A stretch of 64,000 bases of DNA. Source: Sambucus nigra. Taxonomy: Eukaryota; Streptophyta; Magnoliopsida; Dipsacales; Adoxaceae. Positions 51,101-60,127 of the stretch are shown piece after piece. The notes under the pieces were generated by a model, which searched no databases, had not been told where the DNA came from, and saw only the letters and a program-made list of their open reading frames with translations. Every line of letters starts with the position of its first letter. Positions within the stretch are counted from its first letter, which is position 1. The position numbers and the translations under genes are program-made. Location of the stretch: NCBI GenBank assembly GCA_949130495.1, contig OX422208.1, forward strand, positions 395,520,561 to 395,584,560. The letters run 5' to 3'.

Positions 51101-53105
51101 GGCCGATTCCATCATAATATCGCCGATATGGCCGATTCCATCGCGATATCGCCGATATGGGCAGATTCCATCATAATATCGCCGATATGGCCGATTCCAT
51201 CGCGATATCGCCGATATGGGCCGATTCTACTGCGATATCGTCGATATGGGCCGATTATACCGCTATATCACCGATACTACCGAGAAATTACCACTATAGG
51301 GTCGATTTACGTCAACAATTGAAAACTCAACTCGTAACTCGGAATCGGATCGGTGGACACCGATACCTAGTCAACTCGGCCGTATCGTCGCGGTATCGGC
51401 CTTGACTTTGAACCATGGAAGAGATGAATGGACGAAAAGTGTTTTTTGTTAGTTTTTTTTAACTCATCTATTATACCATGTATCTGTTATTATGTTTTTT
51501 TTTTTAAAGTAAGTTGCTGAGGTTATTTTTCAAACGGTGCTAATTGGGCTACAATTGGGTTTTAAATGGGTTTATTCGTGCTCTATTCGGTGTCCTTATC
51601 GTGTTTCAGGCCAATTTTTTGACACGAACACGACACGACACGATAGCGGGTTGCGAAAACCTAACCCGAACCCAACAAGCTGTGCTGATTTCGTGTCGAT
51701 TCATGTTGGGTCGTACCATGTTTCCGTGTCGTGTCGAAGATTGCCATCCCTATGACTCGATTCACGATTCACGATTTACGATTCATAGGGTTTTTGATTT
51801 ACGGTTCGATTCACGATTTGTCAACTATGGTCAATAGTCATATGTAGTTCATCTTTTTGGGGCTGTACCAACATATATACTACTAGAGATGAAGAGGAGG
51901 TGTCAACTCAGACCATGTTTTCCTCTTAGTCTCTTACTCCGTGACCAATATTAGTTCCAATTCTCACTAGAGGCCATATTTAACTTAGAATATTAGTTTT
52001 GCCAATGGAACAATTTACCACGATATATTGGTTTTCCCATAGATGAGTTTAGACTAAAAAGGTCTATTTTTTCCCAGAGTAATTTCTGCCATAAAGACCT
52101 AAATTTATCACTACTTTGATCAAGATTGAAGTTTCAAAATTGAAGTTTGATCAAGATTGAAGTTTTAAATTAATTGCAATGACAAGGCAGCTTGATAATC
52201 ACATTACCTATTTGTCTTAAACTTGTTAAGATTCTTGATGTGCTTGTTAATGTCAATTTCCCCAAAGCTCAGGAAAATTGATGACGGTCAATTCGGGAAG
52301 AATAATGCTACGAGTACAAAATAACTCCTCCAAATATCCCCCAAATCTGATGTGGATGCCACATCATTCTCTCACATGCTTGTCATCTATTGCCATGTGG
52401 TGGGGGTCCCGCCCGGGCACAAAAACTAAGTCATTTTGGGGGACATTTGGGAGAGTTATTTGGGGTATGTAGCATTACTCATTAGGGAATAGTGGTGGAA
52501 ATTATTTTAGTGAATAAGATATTAACACAGTCTGTCTGCAGGATAAAGCAACAACTGGAAAACAGGGACTGGGCATTAAGGACCGGCCGAGAAAAATAGC
52601 TGGTTGCCACTTTCTGGGGAAAAAGACATCTTTTAGTGACAGCGATGATGACGATGATGATTCAGCTGTTTTTCCTTCTCCAGCAAAACGTAAATACGGT
52701 GACATGGTAGAAATGGGAAAGAGCGATGGACGGAAAGTGAAGCTAAAAAAATTGTGCAGACAGCTACTTCGTCAAGTGCGTACTCTAATATTGCTATTTG
52801 TTTTTGAACTTCATACCTTTTTCCTCTTCACAAATGGGCTTCTTGGTCACAGGTACCTGGGAAGTCATTAAAGCTGAAACAACTCAAGGTTCTTATTGAT
52901 GAACATTCCACTTCTGTTTTTTCCAACTTATCCTCGAAAAGAGACGCAGTTGCTTTTTTGAGACAGAAGGTATGAACGTGTGATTACTTCAAAATTTTTA
53001 TCTGCTAATATTAATCTAAAAATTGTTTTGCTGCTGCAGCTTGAAGGCAGCGAGAATTTCTCGGTGCTAGGAAAAAGAGTGAGTCTCTCATTGAAGAGAA
53101 ACTGA
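34012..53105 (+). CDS. G-patch domain nucleolar protein, PINX1/GPATCH4-like (11 coding exons)
   Basis: Exons: 34012-34089, 34195-34279, 34363-34439, 34527-34554, 35247-35331, 35457-35523, 39135-39228, 46380-46561, 52542-52775, 52853-52969 and 53040-53105. All introns are GT-AG and phases agree, giving 370 residues. The G-patch (about 14-60) includes [35 protein letters not shown]. Residues 114-140 hold [14 protein letters not shown] and [11 protein letters not shown] plant-conserved [16 protein letters not shown] starts at 182. A second glycine-rich motif [14 protein letters not shown] lies near 240-253, followed by an acidic run (264-273), PAKRKY, and a basic C-terminal domain. G-patch proteins activate DEAH helicases. 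PINX1-type members are nucleolar, with roles in rRNA processing and telomerase control. Introns 6, 7 and 8 (3611, 7151 and 5980 bp) are packed with transposons, yet every exon is intact. The exact ortholog is uncertain, so no symbol is given. Confidence 0.9.
34106..34140. repeat. (TA)n microsatellite in intron 1
   Basis: About 17 TA units within a 105-bp intron. Confidence 0.9.
34596..35183. mobile_element. 588-bp MITE in intron 4
   Basis: The termini GGCATGTTTAGTTGT and the complement of GGCCTATTTAGTTGT match at 13 of 15 bases. Matching CTGTTTTC words lie inside both ends. It makes up most of the 692-bp intron. No target duplication was resolved. The terminal form resembles PIF-like MITEs. 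Confidence 0.6.
36811..38275 (-). mobile_element. L1-type LINE fragment, antisense in intron 6
   Basis: Minus-strand translation gives, in shifted frames, [16 protein letters not shown], then [19 protein letters not shown] (37789-38004), and later [13 protein letters not shown]...[16 protein letters not shown]. These match the region after the RT core of plant L1 ORF2 (the NWK.V...K..GGLG motif and the LW.C.......ERN..F-type C-terminus). The T-run at 36811-36820 is a poly(A) tail read on this strand. The 5' part with RT and endonuclease cores is missing, as in typical 5'-truncated insertions. Confidence 0.7.
38503..38880. repeat. Two TC/TA/GT microsatellites in intron 6
   Basis: (TC)n at about 38508-38530, and (TC)n(TA)n(TG)n at about 38803-38885. 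Nothing else is recognised between 38276 and 39134. Confidence 0.85.
39229..40717. other. Start of intron 7 with a hAT-MITE relic
   Basis: Mostly unrecognised intron sequence. At 39801 a terminus-like CATGATTCAAAACATCG is followed by CCTAGTCAACTCG, closely resembling the ends of the complete element at 49997-51417. No opposite end was found. Confidence 0.45.
41370..41430. repeat. (TA)n(GA)n microsatellite
   Basis: About 16 TA and 14 GA units, abutting the left arm of the 41434-41707 inverted repeat. Confidence 0.9.
41434..41707. mobile_element. 274-bp inverted-repeat element nested in the hAT MITE
   Basis: Arms 41434-41453 and 41688-41707 are exact 20-base inverted repeats (TCTCATACATACCAAGTTTA and its complement). 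The interior is AT-rich with no ORF. The flanking GA and TCTG runs hide any duplication. Confidence 0.7.
41727..41782. repeat. (TATC)n microsatellite
   Basis: About 13 TATC units with one interruption. Confidence 0.9.
42326..44925 (+). mobile_element. Degenerate LINE (L1-type), sense strand, intron 7
   Basis: An endonuclease remnant ([28 protein letters not shown]) is followed by a linker ([18 protein letters not shown]), the RT block ([49 protein letters not shown]) and a C-terminus ([25 protein letters not shown]). These lie in at least four frames with stops, so it is a pseudogene. The FADD catalytic box survives, but the endonuclease Asp expected in GGDFNGHVG is Ser. The 3' end has GATCCCAAATAATTGGG and CCTTTGTTGAGTTG, the usual end of this plant LINE group. 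The 5' part is truncated. Confidence 0.88.
44653..44877 (+). repeat. 118-bp tandem duplication at LINE 3' end
   Basis: TGGGATATTATAAAAATGGA starts at 44653 and again at 44771. The following roughly 107 bases repeat with a few substitutions. Confidence 0.9.
44926..46379. other. Rest of intron 7
   Basis: Ordinary AT-rich intron sequence ending GTTGTATTAG before exon 8. No element or gene recognised. Confidence 0.5.
46729..47549 (-). mobile_element. TRIM (miniature LTR retrotransposon) in intron 8
   Basis: LTRs 46729-46887 and 47347-47549 begin TGATGTAAACAACAC and end TTTACATCA. The left one has an internal deletion. Exact 5-bp target duplications CCTTT flank it (46724-46728, 47550-47554). On the minus strand a primer site TTGGTATCAC lies next to the right LTR, and a purine tract AAAAGGAGGGGAGAG precedes the left LTR, so it reads in reverse. 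The total is 821 bp with no coding capacity. Confidence 0.88.
48048..48110. repeat. (TTA)n microsatellite
   Basis: About 20 TTA/ATT units. The poly-Leu ORF across it is an artefact of the repeat. Confidence 0.95.
49020..49990 (-). pseudogene. hAT transposase, C-terminal half with hATC dimerisation domain
   Basis: Minus-strand order: [10 protein letters not shown], stop, [15 protein letters not shown] (about 49850-49950). Then [31 protein letters not shown] (49637-49837), a small deletion at the expected DPRY, and [15 protein letters not shown]. After a gap come [18 protein letters not shown] and [16 protein letters not shown] (about 49020-49290), the hATC dimerisation motif. The family cuts and pastes DNA with 8-bp duplications. 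The N-terminal zinc finger and first catalytic residues are absent, and stops and frameshifts make it inactive. Confidence 0.8.
50270..50790. repeat. Degenerate repeats of 'acaaagaggatacaaatgttattttt'
   Basis: About fifteen imperfect copies of a 25-40 base unit. The 176-codon plus-strand ORF here is periodic Phe/Tyr/Lys sequence produced by the repeat, not a recognised protein. Confidence 0.65.
51061..51282. repeat. 29/30-bp tandem repeats (CGATATGGCCGATTCCATC)
   Basis: About seven units of CGATATGGCCGATTCCATC plus ATAATATCGC or GCGATATCGC, with two variants alternating in the middle units. Confidence 0.85.
51838..52299. other. Intron 8 sequence between elements
   Basis: No feature recognised apart from a short repeat of 'ttgatcaagattgaagttt' near 52120-52165. 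Confidence 0.5.
52300..52480. mobile_element. 181-bp Mutator-like MITE near exon 9
   Basis: Long inverted ends (about 45 bases, imperfect) starting GAATAATGCTACGAG and the complement of GAGTAATGCTACATA. The 9-bp flanks ATTCGGGAA / ATTAGGGAA (52291-52299, 52481-52489) differ at one base. A 9-bp duplication points to the Mutator superfamily. Confidence 0.75.
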
Positions 53106-54156
53106 TTTTTGTTCTATATTGAGGAACAAGTAGCTCTCTGTACATTGCAGAAGCTGAGACTACACTAGTATAATCTTTATTATGATTGGATTTTTGTATT
53201 TCTTTATGGTTCATTTTTGACAGAATATATAATCTGGACAGGGTTGTGTTGTTTGGGCGAGGATTGTATTATTAGGAGGGGCTATTGTGCTTTTAATCAT
53301 TTTTCTTATCAGAGTAATACATTAACTCTTGATTCCTTGGGCTGATGCATCCTTGAATCAGACCTTCCATTTATAGATGTAATAGAGTCTGCGCGTAAGA
53401 ATGGTTTATATAATAATGGCTTGCTAATTGTTACTATTTGAATTACTCTTGATAATCTACTGGTGACCCTATTAATCTCGGGGTACAACTTCAGGTAGCT
53501 AAAAGGCGGCCCAATTTTGTTTTATATTTTTTTTTAGAAAATCTACATGAACTACAATAGCTATTGTAGTTCTAAAGCAACTCACGGGACCTAGTTTCCC
53601 TTTATTTAGGGGTACGTTTAGAAAAAAAGACGATTACACAGTACTATGACAGCAATTGTACAAATTATGTTTCTTTCCAAAGCAACTCATGATGGGACCA
53701 AATTTGCTTTTTTTTTTTTTTTTTATAAATACGGCAATACTGTTAGAGCAGTCTGTTAGGTAATATAAGGCTTCATCTGCTTTTGTTGCTGTGCCAATTT
53801 TAGACACTACCCGATGACAACCGATCCTGAGATGAAACTGGTGGGTTATAAATCTATTTAACTAAAGTGTAATTTTAGGCTGTCATAGGATTTAGACACA
53901 TTTTGATAGATAATGAGTGGATGTAATTTATGCCGATGCATCGTGTCTGCATTGGTCGGTAGCTTGAATGATAATAAGTGGATTCCAAACACCAACCAAA
54001 CCAGGCATGATACTTAAGCGTGTACAAAAATATGTCCGAATGTCGCTGTAGAATTACTCATAACTAAAATATTGTATAAAGAAAGTACTAACAAATCTGA
54101 TATTTGTTTATATTCTTGTAGAATGATGTGATACATACATATTTGTCATTAGAATT
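53106..54156. other. 3' UTR and downstream spacer
   Basis: The 3' UTR probably ends within a few hundred bases of the stop at 53105. No single clear poly(A) signal was chosen. A 24-bp perfect palindrome (53549-53572, centre AGCT) and an imperfect repeat 'aaagcaactca.g..gggacc' (53574 and 53679) follow. No gene is recognised before the LTR element at 54157. Confidence 0.5.
53549..53572. repeat. 24-bp perfect palindrome
   Basis: ACTACAATAG then CTATTGTAGT, with one further matching base pair pair on each side (GA...TC). Confidence 0.9.
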
Positions 54157-54933
54157 TGACACGTATAAATTAAGCTTAGTCAAGGTCCAATACATTTCTC
54201 GAGTCCAAGGAGAATGGAAGTCTGGAAATGTTACTCAGAGCCCATAATAAAGTTCAAGGATCAGTTCCTCTCATGATAGCAACCCTAGTCCAGCATTAAC
54301 AAGTGGGTATGCCAAATAGACTTTGGCTTCAGACACTTGCCCATCCTTAAACGAGTCCAAGGCATCATCCACCACTTGTGATTCAAATCTTTCTCCATCC
54401 ATGCTATGAATTCAAATCTATAATGTAAATGCAAAAGAAAATGTTTGACCTTCCTAATCAAAGAATGTTCTCAAAACAATGTCTCAGAGCCTCGGGTGAC
54501 ACATAAGGGCAAAAATGCTATTTAGGTCCTCGGAGAAGGTGGACATTAATAGTTTTTAACCATCACAATTAATGCGGTTCTTCATGCCTAAAGCTTAAGC
54601 AAGTCCACTCCACAACTATATATACCCAAGACTTCATTATTGCAAACCAAGTTGGTAGTTGAGCTTCATTTCCTACACAACTCTCTCTCTCTCTCTCTTT
54701 CCAACCTCTGGCACTTGATGTATTTAGCTTCAGGGCAATTGTAACTCAACCTTGTAATGTGGCCTTTGACCTTTTATCAATATAAGAGAGATGAACCCTT
54801 TGTACGTGGACATAGGCCCAACTCCTTAGGCCGAACCACTTTAATTACTCGTGCAAAATTTATTTATTACCTTTTACTTCCTAATTCCAACTCACACACA
54901 TTTCATACTAGATGAAATCCAAGGACTTCATCA
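54157..54933 (+). repeat. 5' LTR of the non-autonomous element
   Basis: A 777-bp LTR with (CT)n near 54681-54700 and the end GGACTTCATCA. Pairs with 58894-59812. Confidence 0.75.
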
Positions 54934-54935
54934 GC

Positions 54936-54952
54936 TGGTACCGTCTGTGGGA
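54936..54952 (+). promoter_or_regulatory. Putative primer-binding site
   Basis: TGGTACCGTCTGTGGGA two bases after the 5' LTR, which also shows the element's plus orientation. Confidence 0.55.
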
Positions 54953-55635
54953 AAGAGTTGGAATTAGGAAGTCTAAGGTCATTCCTATATTTCCCTCTTA
55001 CTAATGAGTTGGACCGCTTTAGTCCATGGATCCTACAACAATGTTTGAGAACATGTATTAAATGCTCAACAATCAAGTTATACTGTTACCCCAGTTGAAG
55101 GAGCTCTAGGCTTGTCCAAGGACCTCTATTATAAGGAAATCTAGTAGAGAACATGCTATACATGGTTAGTCCTAAAAATACACATATTAGTTCATCGTAG
55201 TCTCTCCAATGCCTCCGGATGACCATATCCTTCCAAAGTTTAAGTCCCACACGATGACCATCCCTGACACGATCCAAATGTTCGCGCACATGCTTTTAGT
55301 AAGCAACTAAGAGCGCTAGGGATGAGAAACATGAAGAATCGAATTTGTGATTTCATAAAAGAAACTTTGGTCAAAACCCCCAAATGTGGATTCACTTATC
55401 CCATGCCTTGAGTCTCCCTTGTCTAAGATCACGATTCTAGCAGAGACGAATATGCAACTATATACAGAGGACGCATTGAGCATGACATGTGAAAGGTACC
55501 AACCTGTTTAGAGTACCTAACAAACGTTGAGAATCCGAGATAGTTCTTTTGAAAAGCATACGTATAACAAGTTCTTTAAGCTCAAAGAAGTTTAACTCCT
55601 TAGACAAAATGGATACTTTAAGCGATTTGTAAGCA

Positions 55636-56140
55636 AAGGCCATGACTCACGATCCGATTGACCAACCTAAGGCTATGACCCACAATTCGAGTGACAAACA
55701 TAAAGCTACGGCCCATAGGCAGAGTGGCAAAACTAAGGCTACGATCAATAGTCCAAAGACAAAAACTAAGGCTACGACCTGCGATCCAAGTGATCAAACC
55801 AAGGATACGACCCAAAGTCCGAGAGGCTAGAACTAAGGCTAAAACCCACGATCTAAGTGACGAAACCAAGGCTATCTACCATAGTCTGAGAGTCTAAACT
55901 AAGGCTACGACCTATATTCCATGAGAGTAATTTAAGGCTATGACCCACGGTCTGAGTGACCAACCTAAGGCTACGACCCACTATCCAAATGAGAAACATA
56001 AGGCAACGAACCACAGTCCAAGTGACCAATCTAAGCGTACATCCCACCGTCCAAGCGACCAATCAAAGGATACGAACTATGGCCCTAGTGACAAACTATA
56101 TGCTACGACACTACAGTTCAAGTGACCAGCCTAAGACTAC
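55636..56140 (+). repeat. 33-bp minisatellite, about 15 copies (11-codon unit)
   Basis: Units begin AAGGCTACGACCCACGATCC and end with GTGACCAAACT-like sequence. Nearly all are exactly 33 bp, and a few of 34 bp shift the frame. In plus frame the consensus unit reads KATTHDPSDQT. The first five units are open together, and two other frames carry further open runs of the same peptide. Confidence 0.9.
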
Positions 56141-57274
56141 CATGCCCTAAATCTAAAATGGCCAGACTTTTCCATGGACATAATTTTTTTTATACGTCTA
56201 CGTGCTTTGCTTTTCACATGTTTTGTGATGTTTACGACTCTATGGACTTGCTTCCTAATATGTACACGGACTAAAAATTGTTCAATTTATACGACTTACT
56301 CGACTCCCATTGCCTTCCAATAATATTAATTTTGTTCTCCACCAACAAATCACCCCACTCCCATGGGCTCTTCTCCTCCAATATCCCATGCTAACATTTT
56401 CTCAAACACCCATGGACTTTTTCCTCCTTTAAGAGTTCCTCCAACATGTCCACTTATGAAATATTATTTTTATCTCTCATGTCCAAGGAATACATAGTCC
56501 GTGGCATGTTAGTGCAACAAGTTTAAGAACAATTTTTTTTATCAAGATCCATAACACCCTCCCTGCTTGACCACATAGCTCTATGACAAACCAAATAACT
56601 CCAAGAATAACCCAAAAATATGCATACAAATCCATAAACCATGCATTCGAATACCGAGTACAATTATTCTAATCAAAGCCTCCAAAATAAATTACCTTAA
56701 GAAAGAAAAATGCTATGAGGTATTTGAGTCAAAATTCAAGACAAAAGGAGATGGACATGGCTCTCGGCATTGTCCTAACAATGTGTTCACTAACAACTAA
56801 CTTCACATATAGATGTACATACATGTCATCCTAAACAATACAAAAAATAAAAATGAAAGGACCCCTAAATACTACAACAACGGTTCAGAGTCTCTCTAAA
56901 AGTCCACGAACTTGACCCAAGGATGTATGAGTAATTCCATCCCAAGCTGGACACGACAATTAAGTTACGATCTCCTTTGTTTTATTCTCTAAGTCAAAAT
57001 TAAAATTTCACAGATAAAAAAATTGTGGACATGGTGGCGAAAATAGGTCCATGGGTATGGGATGAGAAAAAAGGAGAAAAGGGTGTGCGTGAAATACTTG
57101 TTAGAGGTTGGCCATGGCCGAAAGAAGGGGAAATGTCCGGTCGGTGATGATGGTTTTCAACCCACAAGAAGGGGAGGTTGACGGATTGGTAAAGGAAGAG
57201 GAGGATGAGGAATCTATGGTATTTTTTTGTGATTGGAAGACTAGGATTATGTTTTGAGTTTTGATATGCCAACT

Positions 57275-57984
57275 TTGATACCCCCCAAAATTCATAAATA
57301 GATTGACCAGGTATACTATAAAAATCACAGGAATCAAAACTTTTGATAACATTCTTAGCATAAGAAATAAATAAGAACCGAAAGAATAAAGACAATATAA
57401 TTAATCACCATGTCTTAAGTCCAAATTCTAGTCCGACTTAAATAACACATAACAATATAAATGGTGACATCTCTAGTTACAACAAGCACACATTATTAAT
57501 TTTCACAATTTAATTAATTAAATATTATGCAAGAAATTACGGGGTATTAATTCTTCCCCCCTTAAACAAGAAATTTCGTCCTCGAAATTCGAATTCATTA
57601 TATTCCTAGTTAGATATTTATATCTCACCAATAGCGTCTTCACACTATTGAAAAAGAATGTACTAAATCTATGACTTAACATACCTTATGGTCTATTTTA
57701 TTGTAAATCGTGTTCGGCTATATTCTTAACCAAATTAATCTAATAGTCTACCATAAAATCACGGGAATAAAAAGTAGTGGTAACATTCTTTGCATAATAA
57801 ATAAACAGGAATCAAAAGAACAAAGACAATAAAATTAATCCCTATATCTTACGTGCAAATTCTAATCCAACTTAAGTAACACATAACAATATAATGGGGA
57901 CATCTCCAGTCACAATAAGCTCACATAATTAATTTTTACAATTTAATTGATTAAATATTATGCATAAAAATATGGGGTATTACA
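57275..57984 (-). mobile_element. 710-bp miniature chromovirus-like LTR element
   Basis: Two copies of a roughly 265-bp LTR-like repeat (57275-57549 and about 57725-57984) end GGGGTATTA(CA). Between them lies TTCTTCCCCCCTTAAACAAGAAATTTCGTCC, the same polypurine/3' pol junction as at 10959 and 63916, so it reads on the minus strand. The flanks CCAACT (57269-57274, 57985-57990) are identical. Confidence 0.7.
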
Positions 57985-58008
57985 CCAACTGTGGGGGGAA
58001 GATGGTTT

Positions 58009-58033
58009 TTATATATATATATATATATATATG
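58009..58033. repeat. (TA)n microsatellite
   Basis: About 12 TA units just right of the miniature element. Confidence 0.9.
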
Positions 58034-58299
58034 AAGTAAAAGGAGGTAAAGTCCATGGATGAGTTCTTCGAGAGAGAGAGAGAATAGTCCGTGTGGACAT
58101 AGAGAAGCAGAAAAGAGAGTCCATGGACATAAATGATCCTCAGAAGAGTGTGTGGACAAGGCACACATAAGCATCCTAGTTTTGCAAAAGGTGTCTTAGA
58201 CTTTAAAAGGTCCAAACTATCCACGAGTTGTCTAAATCGGTGTATGTGGACATATTCCTCTCACAAACCTCGAAATCTAAATAGTTCTTGGATATACTC

Positions 58300-58720
58300 C
58301 TTTGAAAAACCTCCCAACTCCAAATAGTATTTGAACTATTTTCTAATTTTTTTACTCAGTCCTCAAACATTACACTCACACAATTTTTATTTGCTCAGTC
58401 CCCATACATCATCCTCGAACTATTTCTTACTCAGCCCTCAGACATTGTACAAAGATTATTTATTACTTGTTTATGGAAAAATTGTCCTAATACTATTTTA
58501 ACTCATTACTTATACACAAAATATCCTTGGACTATTTTTTACTTTTACATGGACAAATTTTCTTCCAACTATTTTTTACTTAGTCTTGAGATAAATTTTC
58601 CTCGGATCATTTTTTACTTGTCCATATAAAAATTGTCCCGAGTCAGAAGATTTTTATTGGACTATTTTTTACATATCCAAGAGTTAATTATACTCAAATT
58701 AGTTTTTATCTCTACTTTGA
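58300..58720. repeat. Degenerate repeats of 'ggactattttttac'
   Basis: About ten imperfect copies of (t)ggac/aactattttt(t)ac with intervening 'ctcagtcc' or 'ttgtcc' words. Non-coding interior of the LTR element. Confidence 0.55.
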
Positions 58721-58893
58721 CTTTATCCATAGACAAACTATACTTAGACTAACATATTGTCTTAACTCTATTTTTGATACTTTGACAAAGTTTACAGTTT
58801 GTTCCTTCAATTGACAATGTTCAATTACTCTCACTTAGGCTTGATATTAAATTTCCACATTATTAAAATTATCCCATGGAAATTTGGAGCAAC

Positions 58894-59812
58894 TGATACG
58901 TTTAAATTCGGCACTATACTTAGTCTAGGCCCAGTATACCTCAAGAGTCCAAGGAAAATGGAAGTACGTGGACATGCAACTAAAGAGTCCAAGGATCATG
59001 AAAGCCCATGGACATAAAACACAAGAGTAATAGGAAAATGGAAGTACATGTTCATGCAACTCAGTGTCCATAATAAAGTTTAAGGACTCATTCCCTTCCT
59101 GATAGCATTCTAAGTCCATTTCAAAAGGCATCTCATCATCAATAAGTGGGTATACCAAATGGACCTTAACCTCACACACTTTCCCACTTTCCAAGTGAAT
59201 CTATATCACTATTCACCATCCGTGACTCAAATATTTCTCTATCCATGCTATGAATTAAAAACCTATAATGCAAGTGCATAAGAGAATATTTGACCTTACT
59301 AATCAATGAATGTTCTTTGAAACAGACAATGTCTAAGAGGCACAAGTGACACAGAAGGCCAATAATGCTATATAGGGTCTCAAAGAAGGTGGGCATTAAT
59401 GGTTCCTAACCACCATAATTAATGCGGTTCTTCCCACCTAAAGTTTAAGCAAGTCCACTCCATAACAATAAATACCCTGCACTTCATTAATGCAAACCAA
59501 GTTGGTAGTTGAGCTTCATTTACTACACACTTATATTTTATCTCTTTATTGCTTTTCTTGTAATTCCTAGACTCTGGCACTTGATGTATTTGGCATCTGG
59601 GAAATGGAACTCAGCCTTGTAACTTGACCTTTTTCTCTTTATCAATATAAGATAGATGAACTCATTGTTCGTGGAAGTAAGCCCAACTACTTGGGTTTAA
59701 TCCCATTACATACTTGCGCCAAATTTATTTATTGCCTTTTACTTCCTAAGTTAAATTCACACACATTTCAAATTACGTGAAGTCCAAAGTCATCCAAATT
59801 TTTACTTCATCA
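58894..59812 (+). repeat. 3' LTR of the non-autonomous element
   Basis: A 919-bp partner of 54157-54933. It is longer because of a small internal duplication of the 'gagtccaagga...atgga' segment near 58945-59045. Confidence 0.75.
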
Positions 59813-60127
59813 GATTTGATAATCGATAATTTTTAGTTTATATATGACTTGAATAATATGATCGGCATAGAGAAGATATTATTAGTCTTATGTTTTGGTT
59901 TATGAGTTTTGAATTTTAGAAGAAACCTTATAAAAAAAGATTTGTTAACATTAGGTTATTCCATACAATAGTTAAAAAGTCACGTATTGCTTTACCTCTG
60001 AATCCTATGTTTGAATACTAGTACATCTAAAACAAAATTTTAAATCAATCGTGTTACATGCCAGTTTATAATTGAACCGTGTCATGTGTTATTGTGTCAA
60101 ATATTTCCAACTCTATCCACTATCCCG
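59813..60127. other. Spacer with no recognised feature
   Basis: AT-rich, 315 bp, between two LTR elements. Confidence 0.5.

Larger units (their letters stand above)
49997..51417. mobile_element. Inner 1.4-kb hAT-type MITE of the nest
   Basis: Exact 14-base inverted ends CATGGTTCAAAGTC / GACTTTGAACCATG and an exact 8-bp duplication GAAGAGAT (49989-49996, 51418-51425). Subterminal CGGTATCGG words repeat in both arms. The interior has two tandem-repeat blocks and no conserved domain. Confidence 0.9.
48411..51752 (-). mobile_element. Middle hAT element with transposase remains
   Basis: Ends TAAGGGTGGAAAT and the complement of TAGGGATGGCAAT. The 8-bp duplication is TGATTCGA / TGACTCGA (48403-48410, 51753-51760). 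CACGACACGACACGA repeats lie inside both ends. It carries a partial transposase on the minus strand and is itself hit by the 49997-51417 element. Removing that leaves about 1.9 kb, so it is an internally deleted copy. Confidence 0.85.
47587..51829. mobile_element. Outer hAT element of a three-level nest, intron 8
   Basis: Ends CATAGTTGTCAAAATCG and the complement of CATAGTTGACAAATCG. The exact 8-bp duplication GTCAATAG lies at 47579-47586 and 51830-51837. Without its nested passenger it is about 0.9 kb, contains a TTA microsatellite and GATTCACGATTC repeats, and has no ORF. Confidence 0.88.
54157..59812 (+). mobile_element. Non-autonomous LTR retrotransposon
   Basis: LTRs 54157-54933 and 58894-59812 begin TGA(C/T)ACGT(A/T)TAAATT and end ACTTCATCA. 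They share blocks such as 'gcaaaccaagttggtagttgagcttcatt'. A primer-like site TGGTACCGTCTGTGGGA (54936-54952) follows the left LTR, of the TGGCGCCGTCTGTGGGA type found in many plant gypsy elements. The flanks GAATT and GATTT may be a diverged 5-bp duplication. A possible gag start (MDPTTMFENMY then stop) begins at 55026. No pol domain is visible. The interior holds a 33-bp minisatellite and a nested miniature LTR element. Confidence 0.75.

Noticed and set aside
57000..57395. 131-codon minus-strand ORF
   Set aside because: Hydrophobic low-complexity translation crossing the edge of a miniature LTR element. No domain and no splice context.
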